The translations under genes were made by a program, and so were the position numbers. A stretch of 64,000 nt of DNA, from NCBI RefSeq assembly GCF_963678635.1, contig NC_087064.1, positions 4,998,411 to 5,062,410 of the forward strand. Direction: 5' to 3'. The number at the start of each line of letters is the position of its first letter. Position 1 is the stretch's first letter. Under the pieces are notes generated by a model. It had not been told where the DNA came from, did no database searches, and saw only the letters and a program-made list of their open reading frames with translations. Shown piece by piece: positions 1-8,517 of the stretch. The stretch comes from Symsagittifera roscoffensis. Taxonomy: Eukaryota; Xenacoelomorpha; Acoela; Convolutidae.

Positions 1-976
1 CATTAGCTCTAGGTGCAGTGTGTATTTTTAGTGATTTTTTATATCCTACGTAAGTAAATTGTCTAGCGGTGAGTGGTGTAGTTAGTCGATATAGCATGTC
101 TTTGTTTCGGTCTATATCGATGGAAGTGTTGGTTAAAGGTAAGCAAAGAGGGTTAGTGAAATGATAGTATGAGGTCCAAGAGAGAGTGGGCATTAAAACG
201 TATTCGTCTACAAAGTTGCGTGTTTCGTTAGCGTCATGAGGGGTGTTTAAGGTGTATTGTGGAAATGAGGGTAAAGTGATAGCTAAAAATTCTCTAGTGT
301 TAGTATGCTGGGGGTGGTTGATGTATTCACGGGCTGTTCCTGGTTTTGCTGGGAAAGGATGGTTGGGGAATTTTCTTTTAAAAGTGCGGTAAGCTCTATT
401 AGTGTTGAGTGAGGATTCAGTTGATGTGGATGATGGTGCTAATGATTCAGTATAATTTGAAGAGGGTGTAGGGGGATTGGATGAATTTGTAGTGGAGGAG
501 ATTTGGTTTATGGTCGGGGTGTTAAGGTGGTAGGGTTGTTGTTGGAGGGTAATAAAATTGTCTAGCTCTGGGGAGATTCGGGGGGTGTCTGGAGATGATT
601 GGTCAGAATGGTATGAGGAGTAGGTTGGGGTAACTTGGGAAGCATAAGAGGGTGTAGGAGTGATGGGGTCAGGGTTATTTGACAATATGGGTTGAAAAGG
701 AGGTTGAGAAAAATGAGAAGGGTTATGGAAATTATTGGATGGAGATGGTTCTGAGTCGGCAAATTCATCGGGGGTTTCAATATTCGGGTTATTTAGCTGT
801 GAGATGGAGTATAAAACTGAAATTTGTGAGTTAGTGTCGGAATTCATGCCTGATGTTACATTGCTAGATGGAAAATCGGGTGGCGGAAAAGCAAAAAGTG
901 GTATTATTGGGATTGAAGAGGTAAGGTTGGTTGGATGGGAATTTGATCGATGGAGTGATCCAAGTTGGCGGCTCAT
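1..976 (-). CDS. Pro/Ser/Thr-rich ORF downstream of env, ATGA-coupled, partial
   Basis: The ATG (976-974) overlaps the env stop TGA (975-973) as ATGA, and the frame stays open for 325 codons to the window edge. The overlap suggests translation by termination-reinitiation after env. Residues 1 to about 186 are low-complexity and rich in P, S, T and N, with a PPPDFP stretch near residue 38. From about residue 187 (starting ESSLN) composition becomes more normal, with basic and aromatic residues such as RAYRTFKRKF and FVDEYVLMP. No family is recognised. The decayed element copy has a similar P/S-rich stretch in the same place (about 31,500-31,790), so the ORF is a regular part of this element type. 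It could be a structural (Gag-like) or accessory protein; nothing here proves either. Confidence 0.7.
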   Translation of the reverse strand, partial: MSRQLGSLHRSNSHPTNLTSSIPIIPLFAFPPPDFPSSNVTSGMNSDTNSQISVLYSISQLNNPNIETPDEFADSEPSPSNNFHNPSHFSQPPFQPILSNNPDPITPTPSYASQVTPTYSSYHSDQSSPDTPRISPELDNFITLQQQPYHLNTPTINQISSTTNSSNPPTPSSNYTESLAPSSTSTESSLNTNRAYRTFKRKFPNHPFPAKPGTAREYINHPQHTNTREFLAITLPSFPQYTLNTPHDANETRNFVDEYVLMPTLSWTSYYHFTNPLCLPLTNTSIDIDRNKDMLYRLTTPLTARQFTYVGYKKSLKIHTAPRAN

Positions 977-3588
977 CGTGGGCTAAAAAAATTATTATTT
1001 TGAGATTGAAAAGCGGTGGTATGTGGTTGTTCAATAATTTGTTCATAAGTATTATCATTTTGTGATTGTGTCATTATATGTTGGACGGGACTTTGTGATG
1101 TGTTGAGTCTAAAATTTGGATTATGTGTGATTGCTAAATTTCGAAAATTTCGTGGGACTAGGGATAGTGGATGGTTATTTGGTAGGGGTGGTAATTGTGG
1201 TGCCGTTGGCTGTGTGTCGACATTGTTATGTTCTTCGTCGTATGTATTTTGTCGTGTTGTTATTTTTGTGTTATATTCTTTTATTTGTGCGTCTAAAAGA
1301 ATTTTGTTTATAGATGTGGAAAAAATTCCAAAAAATCCTGCAAAGAGTATGCGTGCTACGCTTGCTTGTCTGTTTACTTGTGTGTGTATAGCACATGTAT
1401 TGTAGATTCCTTTTAAGAGTGAGAAAAGAAATCCAATAAAGTTAAACATTGCGTATAAAATAGTCAATTTTTCTAAGATGTAGTAGGGCCATCCTAGAAA
1501 ATCTAGGATCTCATTTTTGAGTGTAACAAAGCTAAAAATGTTGATTGGTGATATATCTTGGGGACGGTATTTTTCGCCGTTTAGATATATATAATCTTTA
1601 ATGTCTTTAAAATATCCGCTATAGTCTTGCGTGTAGATATCGGCAAATCCTGCGGTTTCTGCAAGTTTGCGTAAATTTTGGTCTATTGATTGTCTTTGTA
1701 TAGTGTCCATTTGTGTTAATAATTCTTGGAATTGTTGTGTTCTAATGTGATGTTGAATATCTGATTTTGAATAGATTCCTATTGATTGTAAGTCTATATT
1801 TGGGTTTCGAGCGATAGCGCGAATGCTTTCTGGTGAAAATTTTTTGAGTGATTGCATTAATGTGGGATATGGAGTGAGAAGGTAATATTTATTTTCATCA
1901 GGGTTTAGTTGTACTACATTGTGGCTATTTTCTGATCCACATGGGACTGCGGTATCCCAGAAATAGGTTCTTCGTGAAAGTGTATCCACGAAATGTATTT
2001 TATTCTTATAAAAGATAGGGATTCTTTTATAACATCGTTTATCTTCAAAAACGTATAGTGGTGATACTTTTTTAGTACAAGTATACAACCATAAGATGTT
2101 TCCTTCATAGTCTAAAAAATTTGATCTATTTCCTGATAATAAGTATCCTGCATAGGGTATTTTTAATACTGCTAATGCAAGTGATTGTAATATTTGTGTT
2201 CGTTCTAATTCGCATAGTTGGTGTAGTGTTTCTAATTCGGAGAGTGACATTTCTTGAAAAATGCGGCTAATTGTATAGTCTAGTTTCATATCCAAATGAA
2301 TATCATAGTGGATATTACCAAAATATGTAGTATTCATTAGTGATAATTCTTGTAAGCGTGTGCTTCTGGTGTCATAAGGTTTTAGATGTCCACCAGGTTG
2401 TCCGTTGCTTTTTTCAAAATTAACTGGTATATAGGATGTTCCTTCGTTTAGAGGATGACCTGTGGCGTATGGGTCGATTTTTACTTTTCCAGTGGTCATG
2501 TCGAATCCTTTTTCATATTCAACTAATATTTCAGAGTATTGTGTTCTGTGAAGTGGATTCCTGTATTTACATGCAAGTTCTGTTTCTTGATATATTTGAA
2601 AACGTGTCAATTTATTTTCTATATTATCTATGTTTCTAAAATCGGAACTTAGTTTGCGTGATGGATGGACTTGTTCATATGGAATTGATTGTATGAAATA
2701 TTTTTCGTGAAATTTTATCATACGAGCGTGTATTTTTGCTACTTGAAATGTTGTACATGTGTCTTCGGGGAACCAAACAATTGTTGCTTGTGTTCTTGTT
2801 GTAGGGTCGCAATATCCTTGATCATTTTTACAAGGTAGTCGGATTCCTTGATAGATCATTGTATTATCAGATAAATCTCGTGTGAGTTGTATTTTTTCGA
2901 GTTGTATTTTCCAATCGAAAAACATTATTTCTTGGTATCCTTTATTTTTCGTGTCTGCTTTGCAGTTTGATGGGTTATTTATACCAATGTGTGGTATCCA
3001 GTGTTTATCATGTAGGTCATAGGTTAATCGTCCGTGTGCGCCGTTATACGGGTATTTTTCGTCTAGTTTTATATGTCCTTGGTGTCTTTCAAGTTGTGAT
3101 TGATGTACAGAGTCTGAAAAAACTTGAAAATTAACTAATTTTCTTTGGGAGTTTTTATTTTGTGTGATGTTTAGTCTAAGTAATTCATTTTTACAATCGT
3201 CGGGATTGAGATGTAAAAGACGTTCTATATTACTTTGATAGAATGATTCATGGTCAAGTCGATTTTTGTTTCCGTTCGAGACTTGTGAACAATGTACTTT
3301 CTTTTCGGAAAATGTTGCTGTGAATTTATAACCTGTAACTGTTGTAGCTCGGGCTTTTGAATAGAGTGTTGCTATTATATCTGTGGTTTCTATAGCTTGT
3401 GGTTCTGTTTCACATTGTGATACTTGATTGATTGCATATTTATGTAGTGTTTTTTGTTCATTTTCTTCGCAATCGTAATGTGTTACTAATAAATCTTGTG
3501 GTCCTGTACGAGGGGAAGGGTTTATGTGTTGATTTGAGGTTACTAGAAAAAGGAGTTGGAGAAAAATTAATAATTTTAGAATATACAT
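973..3588 (-). CDS. env: Envelope-like fusion glycoprotein, 871 aa
   Basis: The ORF starts with a hydrophobic signal peptide (MYILKLLIFLQLLFLVTS, residues 1-18) and continues as a long ectodomain with scattered cysteines (40, 59, 100, 132, 209, 253, 260, 278, 340, 459, 504, 519, 550) and N-glycosylation sites. Hydrophobic segments near residues 705-730 and 745-765 are candidate membrane anchors, followed by a tail of about 100 residues with a PTAP motif (794-797). The block at 500-580 (Cys-Tyr-rich, FVD, then YYLLTPYP) and the C-terminal layout resemble glycoproteins of jingchuviruses and of arthropod retroelements that captured them; this is recognition by eye, not a search. It lacks a visible furin site and the class I coiled-coil layout of vertebrate Env. 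Its start overlaps the preceding ORF by 13 nt and its stop overlaps the next start. Confidence 0.7.
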   Translation of the reverse strand: MYILKLLIFLQLLFLVTSNQHINPSPRTGPQDLLVTHYDCEENEQKTLHKYAINQVSQCETEPQAIETTDIIATLYSKARATTVTGYKFTATFSEKKVHCSQVSNGNKNRLDHESFYQSNIERLLHLNPDDCKNELLRLNITQNKNSQRKLVNFQVFSDSVHQSQLERHQGHIKLDEKYPYNGAHGRLTYDLHDKHWIPHIGINNPSNCKADTKNKGYQEIMFFDWKIQLEKIQLTRDLSDNTMIYQGIRLPCKNDQGYCDPTTRTQATIVWFPEDTCTTFQVAKIHARMIKFHEKYFIQSIPYEQVHPSRKLSSDFRNIDNIENKLTRFQIYQETELACKYRNPLHRTQYSEILVEYEKGFDMTTGKVKIDPYATGHPLNEGTSYIPVNFEKSNGQPGGHLKPYDTRSTRLQELSLMNTTYFGNIHYDIHLDMKLDYTISRIFQEMSLSELETLHQLCELERTQILQSLALAVLKIPYAGYLLSGNRSNFLDYEGNILWLYTCTKKVSPLYVFEDKRCYKRIPIFYKNKIHFVDTLSRRTYFWDTAVPCGSENSHNVVQLNPDENKYYLLTPYPTLMQSLKKFSPESIRAIARNPNIDLQSIGIYSKSDIQHHIRTQQFQELLTQMDTIQRQSIDQNLRKLAETAGFADIYTQDYSGYFKDIKDYIYLNGEKYRPQDISPINIFSFVTLKNEILDFLGWPYYILEKLTILYAMFNFIGFLFSLLKGIYNTCAIHTQVNRQASVARILFAGFFGIFSTSINKILLDAQIKEYNTKITTRQNTYDEEHNNVDTQPTAPQLPPLPNNHPLSLVPRNFRNLAITHNPNFRLNTSQSPVQHIMTQSQNDNTYEQIIEQPHTTAFQSQNNNFFSPR

Positions 3589-4712
3589 GTGTATGATAAT
3601 CCTGAGTATGGATTATAAAATGTAATGTAACCAATTGTGTTTTTGGTATATCTGTCGTATTTGTATATTACTTCAGTAGTTATAAACGGTGGTGGTAGTG
3701 ATTGAGCTGTTATGTTAGGTGGATTTAATGGGTAGGGATGTTGGGTAATATTATTTAACTTAACTGTGATTTCAAACTTTAATTGTAAGCTGTTTTGTTG
3801 GAGTATTTGAATATTGTGATCACGGATATCGTTGTGAATATCTTGGCGATATTGTAATCTATTAAGTGCCCAGTTATGAAGGCGGTTACTTTCTTGATGT
3901 TGTCCAAATAGTGGTGGAGGTGCTGTGAATGTATTCCAATCTAATCTTAAAGGAATATTTATTGATGATTGTTCTCGATATCTGGCGTCGAGATTATTTG
4001 GAAAATTTAAGTTAAAGGGTAGTGGTGAAAATTGGCTTGTTGATGGTGTTGATGGTAGTGATAATGTTTCTGGTAGTGATGAGGATGTTGTTGTATCCGT
4101 AGAAATATCTATGGGGTCATTGACTAAATTTGGTTCACCTTGTGTGAATGAATGTGTAGTCCAATATGGCAATCGTGATGTTAGGTTTGGGGGGTTAAAA
4201 GGATTTTCTCGTATTTGTTCAGATGTTGGTGTTGAACCTAAGTAGTCTGAAGGTAGACTTGAAGTGCTTCGTTGTGAAAAAAGTGTAGGAGTTTCTGGTG
4301 TGATACCAGTGGTGTTTTCTGGAGTGGTTTGTGTTGGGGATTGAGGTATATCAAAATGAACTCGGGGAGTTTGAAAATTTCTATTTCGTCGAGGATGTAT
4401 AATTTGTCTATTTATTTCTGTTGTGTTTTGGTTTTGACTAAGGTTTCGTATTCTACTTAGTTCTTGTGGTAGTGTTGGGTAAAGATTATATGTTGGTTCA
4501 CTTAGAGGTGCTTGTCGTTGAACTGGTTCTAGTGGTTCAGATAAACGAGCGTGCCGTTCTTCAAAAGTGTATGGATTGTCTTGAAAAGAAATTCGTGTAG
4601 ATGTTTGATTATTTTGAGTAGTTGGAGGTGGTGTTGGATTATCTTGGGATGATGTCGGTGAAGACTGATTCTGTGACTGTTGGGTAGCAATTTTTGATGG
4701 ATTTTTGAATTG
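3576..4712 (-). CDS. 379-codon open frame with no methionine codon
   Basis: The frame opens right after a TAA (4715-4713) and closes with TAA at 3578-3576, 13 nt inside env. There is no ATG in it, so it needs a non-AUG start or splicing from an upstream ATG. A frameshift from the 62-aa ORF is unlikely because that ORF stops at 4718, before this frame becomes open. Composition is Q, S, T, P and N rich, with arginine-containing stretches (IIHPRRNRN, LSRIRN) and a more ordered C-terminal third (RLDWNTF, RLQYRQDIHNDIRDHNIQIL). No domain is recognised. The length of open frame in AT-rich DNA and its tight fit between neighbours argue that it is real. It could be an N-terminal extension spliced onto another ORF. 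Confidence 0.55.
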   Translation of the reverse strand, partial: QFKNPSKIATQQSQNQSSPTSSQDNPTPPPTTQNNQTSTRISFQDNPYTFEERHARLSEPLEPVQRQAPLSEPTYNLYPTLPQELSRIRNLSQNQNTTEINRQIIHPRRNRNFQTPRVHFDIPQSPTQTTPENTTGITPETPTLFSQRSTSSLPSDYLGSTPTSEQIRENPFNPPNLTSRLPYWTTHSFTQGEPNLVNDPIDISTDTTTSSSLPETLSLPSTPSTSQFSPLPFNLNFPNNLDARYREQSSINIPLRLDWNTFTAPPPLFGQHQESNRLHNWALNRLQYRQDIHNDIRDHNIQILQQNSLQLKFEITVKLNNITQHPYPLNPPNITAQSLPPPFITTEVIYKYDRYTKNTIGYITFYNPYSGLSYTCIF

Positions 4713-4717
4713 TTACT

Positions 4718-4906
4718 TTAGTGAGAGGGTTTATGTTTATTATAATATTCTTCTAAAAAAAGAATTAGAAAAATTGTTGCTAGGGCAAATGTGATGATTG
4801 CTTTCTTTATACATTTACATATTGTCAAAATGAGGGATGATAAGAATGTTATGAAAATTACAAACAATAAAAAAATATCAGTTCTACTGAAAATTGTTCG
4901 TATCAT
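4718..4906 (-). CDS. Small two-pass membrane protein, 62 aa
   Basis: The ATG at 4906-4904 overlaps the stop of the upstream 76-aa ORF as ATGA. The protein is mostly hydrophobic: one segment at about residues 8-29 (FLLFVIFITFLSSLILTI), a short basic turn KCIKK, and a second segment at about 35-52, ending in a polar EEYYNKHKPSH tail. That layout is like viroporins or small hydrophobic proteins, but no homologue is recognised. The ATGA overlap and shared direction suggest that the two membrane ORFs are translated from one message and may work together. Short hydrophobic ORFs can occur by chance in T-rich DNA; the coupled start is the main support. Confidence 0.45.
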   Translation of the reverse strand: MIRTIFSRTDIFLLFVIFITFLSSLILTICKCIKKAIITFALATIFLILFLEEYYNKHKPSH

Positions 4907-5133
4907 TTAGACAAGTTGTTAAAATCGTACCTGTGGATATATTCAAGGGTTTTGGAAAGTTGGAGGAATAGTTCAATTATTGTGTAGAAAATTAAAAAAA
5001 TGTTACAAAAAATTATTATGATTATTAGAAAAGATTCAATGATATCAAAAAGAAATATTATAAAGGCTTGAAGTATGGAAAAAAAATGTTTAAAATTGAT
5101 AAGTATTTGAGCGACTGTTTGAGAGAAAAGCAT
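4903..5133 (-). CDS. Small membrane protein, 76 aa
   Basis: The ORF opens with ATG (5133-5131) and has one very long hydrophobic stretch at about residues 20-61 (for example FIIFLFDIIESFLIIIIIF), long enough for two membrane passes, then a polar tail ending DFNNLSK. Its TGA overlaps the ATG of the next ORF. The protein has no recognised family. The position between pol and env is where retroviruses keep accessory genes, so an accessory role is inferred. An alternative is random open frame in A/T-rich sequence, which readily encodes I, F and L. Confidence 0.42.
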   Translation of the reverse strand: MLFSQTVAQILINFKHFFSILQAFIIFLFDIIESFLIIIIIFCNIFLIFYTIIELFLQLSKTLEYIHRYDFNNLSK

Positions 5134-5733
5134 TTAAGAAATGATCTCTTGGTCGAATATTTTTTGCTGTTTGAGGCGATTTTCTAGTGTGGTCGAATTA
5201 TTTATTAGTTTTTTGACAAGTGGGTTGAGTTTCGTAAAAAATTGTTGGGGGCAATTTTCATGGTGACTGGGAGGTCGTCTTTTTCTTTATTTTTGTTTGT
5301 CAAATGATCCGGGGTATGGTGAGATTTTTATACTTTAGGCTAATTAAAATCTTCATTTTGTTACTTTAGGCTAAGTTATCAAATTTGTTTTGGGGGTATT
5401 CGTGGTCTGAGTTGGGGAAATATTGTTGATCTTTGGGTTATTAGATAAGGGAGGGGTACGGTATTATGGTGATATTTATTTTAGCTGTCAAGTTGGAGTG
5501 GTTTGCTTATTTTTGACCTGGAGGTTGTAAAGTTATAGTTAGAGATGTGCCTGGAGTTCTAGATTATTCGTCTAATTGATCTTAGTTTGAGTTAGAGAAA
5601 GTGGCGGATTGGATGAATCCTATTGGTCTATTTTGAACTAGAATTATTGCGTACTTGTGAGCATGTTATTTTGAAAAATGGAAATGAAAAATGTTACGGA
5701 GGTTTCAAGATTGTGAAGTATAAAATTTTAAAA
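5134..5733 (-). other. Non-coding stretch between pol and the membrane ORFs
   Basis: No ORF, repeat or RNA gene was recognised in these 600 bases. Since env and the accessory ORFs would need a subgenomic message or internal initiation, splice acceptors or an internal promoter could lie here, but none is convincing by eye. Confidence 0.4.
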
Positions 5734-8517
5734 TTACTTTTTAAATTCTACTTTCTTTAATATTTTAGATTGGGGGATGAACATTTTGTAGTTTTTACGT
5801 GGTTGATTTCGGAGTCTTGTTGTTTTTCTATGTTCTGATTTGTCTATTTCTTCTTGGGGTATTATTTGTTCTGTCATTTTTCTATTTTTTCTTTGTTTTG
5901 GAGATTCTTTATGGTTTTGTGTATTGTTTTTGGTGGCGGTTGGTTTTGTGTTTTGATTTTCGGTGGGGTTATCATTTTGTTCTGTGTTTTTCAGATGTGG
6001 TTCATTTTGAATGATTTTTAATCCTGTGAAAGAATATAATTGGGTTAATTCGCGGAGTGCGTATTCTTTTGGGTAATAAGGTAATAGGTTGTTTCGATGT
6101 TGAACGATTTCTTTTTTGTTTGAGTCGATAATTTTATATGTGACATCTGTGGGTTTTGCAATTATTTGGTAGGGTCCTTTTCGGAGGGGTTGTAATTTTT
6201 TAGAAATTCCTTTGTGAGTATTAAAGTTAGGTATTAAAACGAATGTTCCAATTTTTAAATCGGAAGCTGGTGTAAAACGTGAATTGATTTGTTCATTTAT
6301 GTGTTGTCTTTGTAATAACTTTTTCGTTATTTTTTGGTAAATTTCATTGTGTTTCTTATCTCTATTTAAAATCCATTCGGTGTGTGTACCGGAGGCTAAT
6401 TTAAGAATTTGTGGGTGATGAAAATGATCTTCATCGTGTGTATGTAAAGGTAGGTTATAACAAATTGAGTCTTTATTTGGTTGGCAATAACCTTGTGCGT
6501 TTTTATGTGAATTTGCTGTAAACATTATTGGTTTGCGTGGCTTTTGGTTAAAAACCATTTCATATGGTGACATTCCTAAAGTTGTCGTAATTTGTGAATT
6601 ATATGCTAAGGGAAATAATTTTACATCTGCTGACCATTCGGTATATTTGGTATCATTTCCGTTGATGATACATCTAAGATATTCTTGTAATGAACGGTTC
6701 ATACCTTCGACTAAGCCGTTTGTCCAAGGTGCATGAGATGTACGTGGTTTGTGTTTAATGTTGTATAAATGACATAGTGTTATTATTTCATTATTTATGA
6801 ATTCTGTACCATTGTCTGTAACTAAAATTTCTGGTAGTCCGAATTTTGCTATCCAGTGTTCATAGAGTGTTGTGTAAGCGTAATAAGCGTTACAATGTGG
6901 TACTGGGTTAAGTGCTACATAATGTGTAAATGCGTCAACAATTACCATAATGTAGGAGTTTCCTTCTGATGAGGGTGAAATTGGTCCCTTGGTATCAAAT
7001 GAGATACGGTGATTAAAGTACAGACTTTGTCCTTTAAAATCTTGTTTTTGTGCTATTTGTTTTTGATTTGGGTAAGGTTTATTTAATTGACATACTATAC
7101 AATCATTGCATAGTACTTTTATCCAAATTGGTGCATTTGGGAAGTAAAAATTTTGTATAAAATTTGAATATGTTTTCTCTGATCCAGAGTGTCCTTTAAT
7201 ATTTTGTGTATGTGAAATATTAAAAGCTATAAGAATCATACTTATAGGGAGACAGGGAACTGTAAATTCATTTTGATTATACTCTAAAAGGTCTGTTTTT
7301 TCATTAATTGTTGTGTTGTTAAATTTGCGAAAGTATCGGAGGAGTGTTTTGTTTCCTAGAATGGTTGAATCTGCTTTGATAGGTTTAGTTTTATATTTGT
7401 GCCATGATTTCAGTTGTCTAATTATCGGGTCAAGATTTTGATATTGTTTTATTGTTGAAATTGTAATCGTTTCTGTTGGGGGGAGAAAAATGTTTTCAAT
7501 TTCGAATTTAGATAAGGGTATTGTATCAAGTGGGTCGTGAAGGTCAAAAACTTGATTTATTGTGTATTTTGAATCATTTGTTTGTGGTCCTGATAAATTT
7601 ATTTTATCAGTTAAATCTTCTTTTTCAATTAGTGGAAAATGGTCTTTCTTAGGTAGGTGTTGTTTTGTTCGTTTTTGTTGGGTGTTATTTTTTATCCATT
7701 GAGAATATGGAATTGGTTTGAATGTTGATGTTCCAAGTAGGTCAACTTCATAATGATTATTTTGACAATCTAAATAAAGTGGGAAATGTTGTAAATTATT
7801 TATTTGTGATTGTTCAATATCAGTTTTGACTGCATATTTGCATTCTAATCGGGGTGATGTTTCGTTTTCTGCAAGGTAGAATTTTATATTTTTGGGTATT
7901 TCAACTGTTGTTTTTCGTGTAAGTAATTCAGGTGGTGTATTTCGGCTTAAGGTGTCTGGTAATGCAAGATTTTTTCCTGCAGTCCAAACTATATGTAAGT
8001 TTGGAAACTTCATTAGAATTAATTGAAATCTGTAAACTCGATGGTTTGGGTTAGATTTCTGTGTGAAAAGAAAAATGATTGGTTTGTGATCTGTGAATAA
8101 AACTGTGGGATGTTTTGATCCAAGTATCAGAAATTCATATTCTGTAAGTGTATAGATTATGGCTGTACATTCTCTCATTAGAGTTGAGAGTCTTAGCTCT
8201 GCTTGAGTGAATAATCGAGAGTTTGCTGATATAAGGTTCATTTTATTTGTACCATTATGTGATTGTAATAATGCTGCACCGATGCCAAAGTTCGAAGCAT
8301 CGCACATTGCATAAAATGGTTGATCAGGGTCTGGAATTGTGTTTGAAATTTGTTCAGTTAAAAGTTTCTTTATTTCTTCGAATCGTGCTTGATGTTCTGT
8401 ATTCCATTCAAAATTATTTTGTTGTCTAAGGATGTTATAAAATGGTCGTAGATATAATTGCATTTTATAAACATATTTACTTAAAAAGTTTAACATTCCA
8501 AGGAATTCTTGGATTTT
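5734..8517 (-). CDS. pol: Pol, distal part: RNase H and integrase
   Basis: This part is in the same frame as the upstream RT part, after one TAG (8520-8518). Counting from the first ATG (8496), RNase H shows CDAS (D66), FTDH (D136) and LPDTLSRN (D181). Integrase has a zinc-binding HHCC (H429, H436, C466, C469), a DDE core (D501 in DTKG, D561 in TDNG, E597 in VEGMN; spacing D-35-E) and a GPY motif (774-776) in the C-terminal domain, as in Ty3/gypsy elements. The last 90 residues are polar and basic without a chromodomain. All visible catalytic residues are kept, so apart from the stop the enzyme looks recently active. Confidence 0.9.
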   Translation of the reverse strand, partial: KIQEFLGMLNFLSKYVYKMQLYLRPFYNILRQQNNFEWNTEHQARFEEIKKLLTEQISNTIPDPDQPFYAMCDASNFGIGAALLQSHNGTNKMNLISANSRLFTQAELRLSTLMRECTAIIYTLTEYEFLILGSKHPTVLFTDHKPIIFLFTQKSNPNHRVYRFQLILMKFPNLHIVWTAGKNLALPDTLSRNTPPELLTRKTTVEIPKNIKFYLAENETSPRLECKYAVKTDIEQSQINNLQHFPLYLDCQNNHYEVDLLGTSTFKPIPYSQWIKNNTQQKRTKQHLPKKDHFPLIEKEDLTDKINLSGPQTNDSKYTINQVFDLHDPLDTIPLSKFEIENIFLPPTETITISTIKQYQNLDPIIRQLKSWHKYKTKPIKADSTILGNKTLLRYFRKFNNTTINEKTDLLEYNQNEFTVPCLPISMILIAFNISHTQNIKGHSGSEKTYSNFIQNFYFPNAPIWIKVLCNDCIVCQLNKPYPNQKQIAQKQDFKGQSLYFNHRISFDTKGPISPSSEGNSYIMVIVDAFTHYVALNPVPHCNAYYAYTTLYEHWIAKFGLPEILVTDNGTEFINNEIITLCHLYNIKHKPRTSHAPWTNGLVEGMNRSLQEYLRCIINGNDTKYTEWSADVKLFPLAYNSQITTTLGMSPYEMVFNQKPRKPIMFTANSHKNAQGYCQPNKDSICYNLPLHTHDEDHFHHPQILKLASGTHTEWILNRDKKHNEIYQKITKKLLQRQHINEQINSRFTPASDLKIGTFVLIPNFNTHKGISKKLQPLRKGPYQIIAKPTDVTYKIIDSNKKEIVQHRNNLLPYYPKEYALRELTQLYSFTGLKIIQNEPHLKNTEQNDNPTENQNTKPTATKNNTQNHKESPKQRKNRKMTEQIIPQEEIDKSEHRKTTRLRNQPRKNYKMFIPQSKILKKVEFKK

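Noticed and set aside
562-1405. Several ORFs in other frames over the env/terminal ORF region
   Set aside because: They are shadows of the two long minus-strand frames, which are overlapping at ATGA and conserved in the decayed copy.
3925-4245. Plus-strand ORF of 106 codons
   Set aside because: It is antisense to the Met-less ORF and has a low-complexity composition dictated by it.
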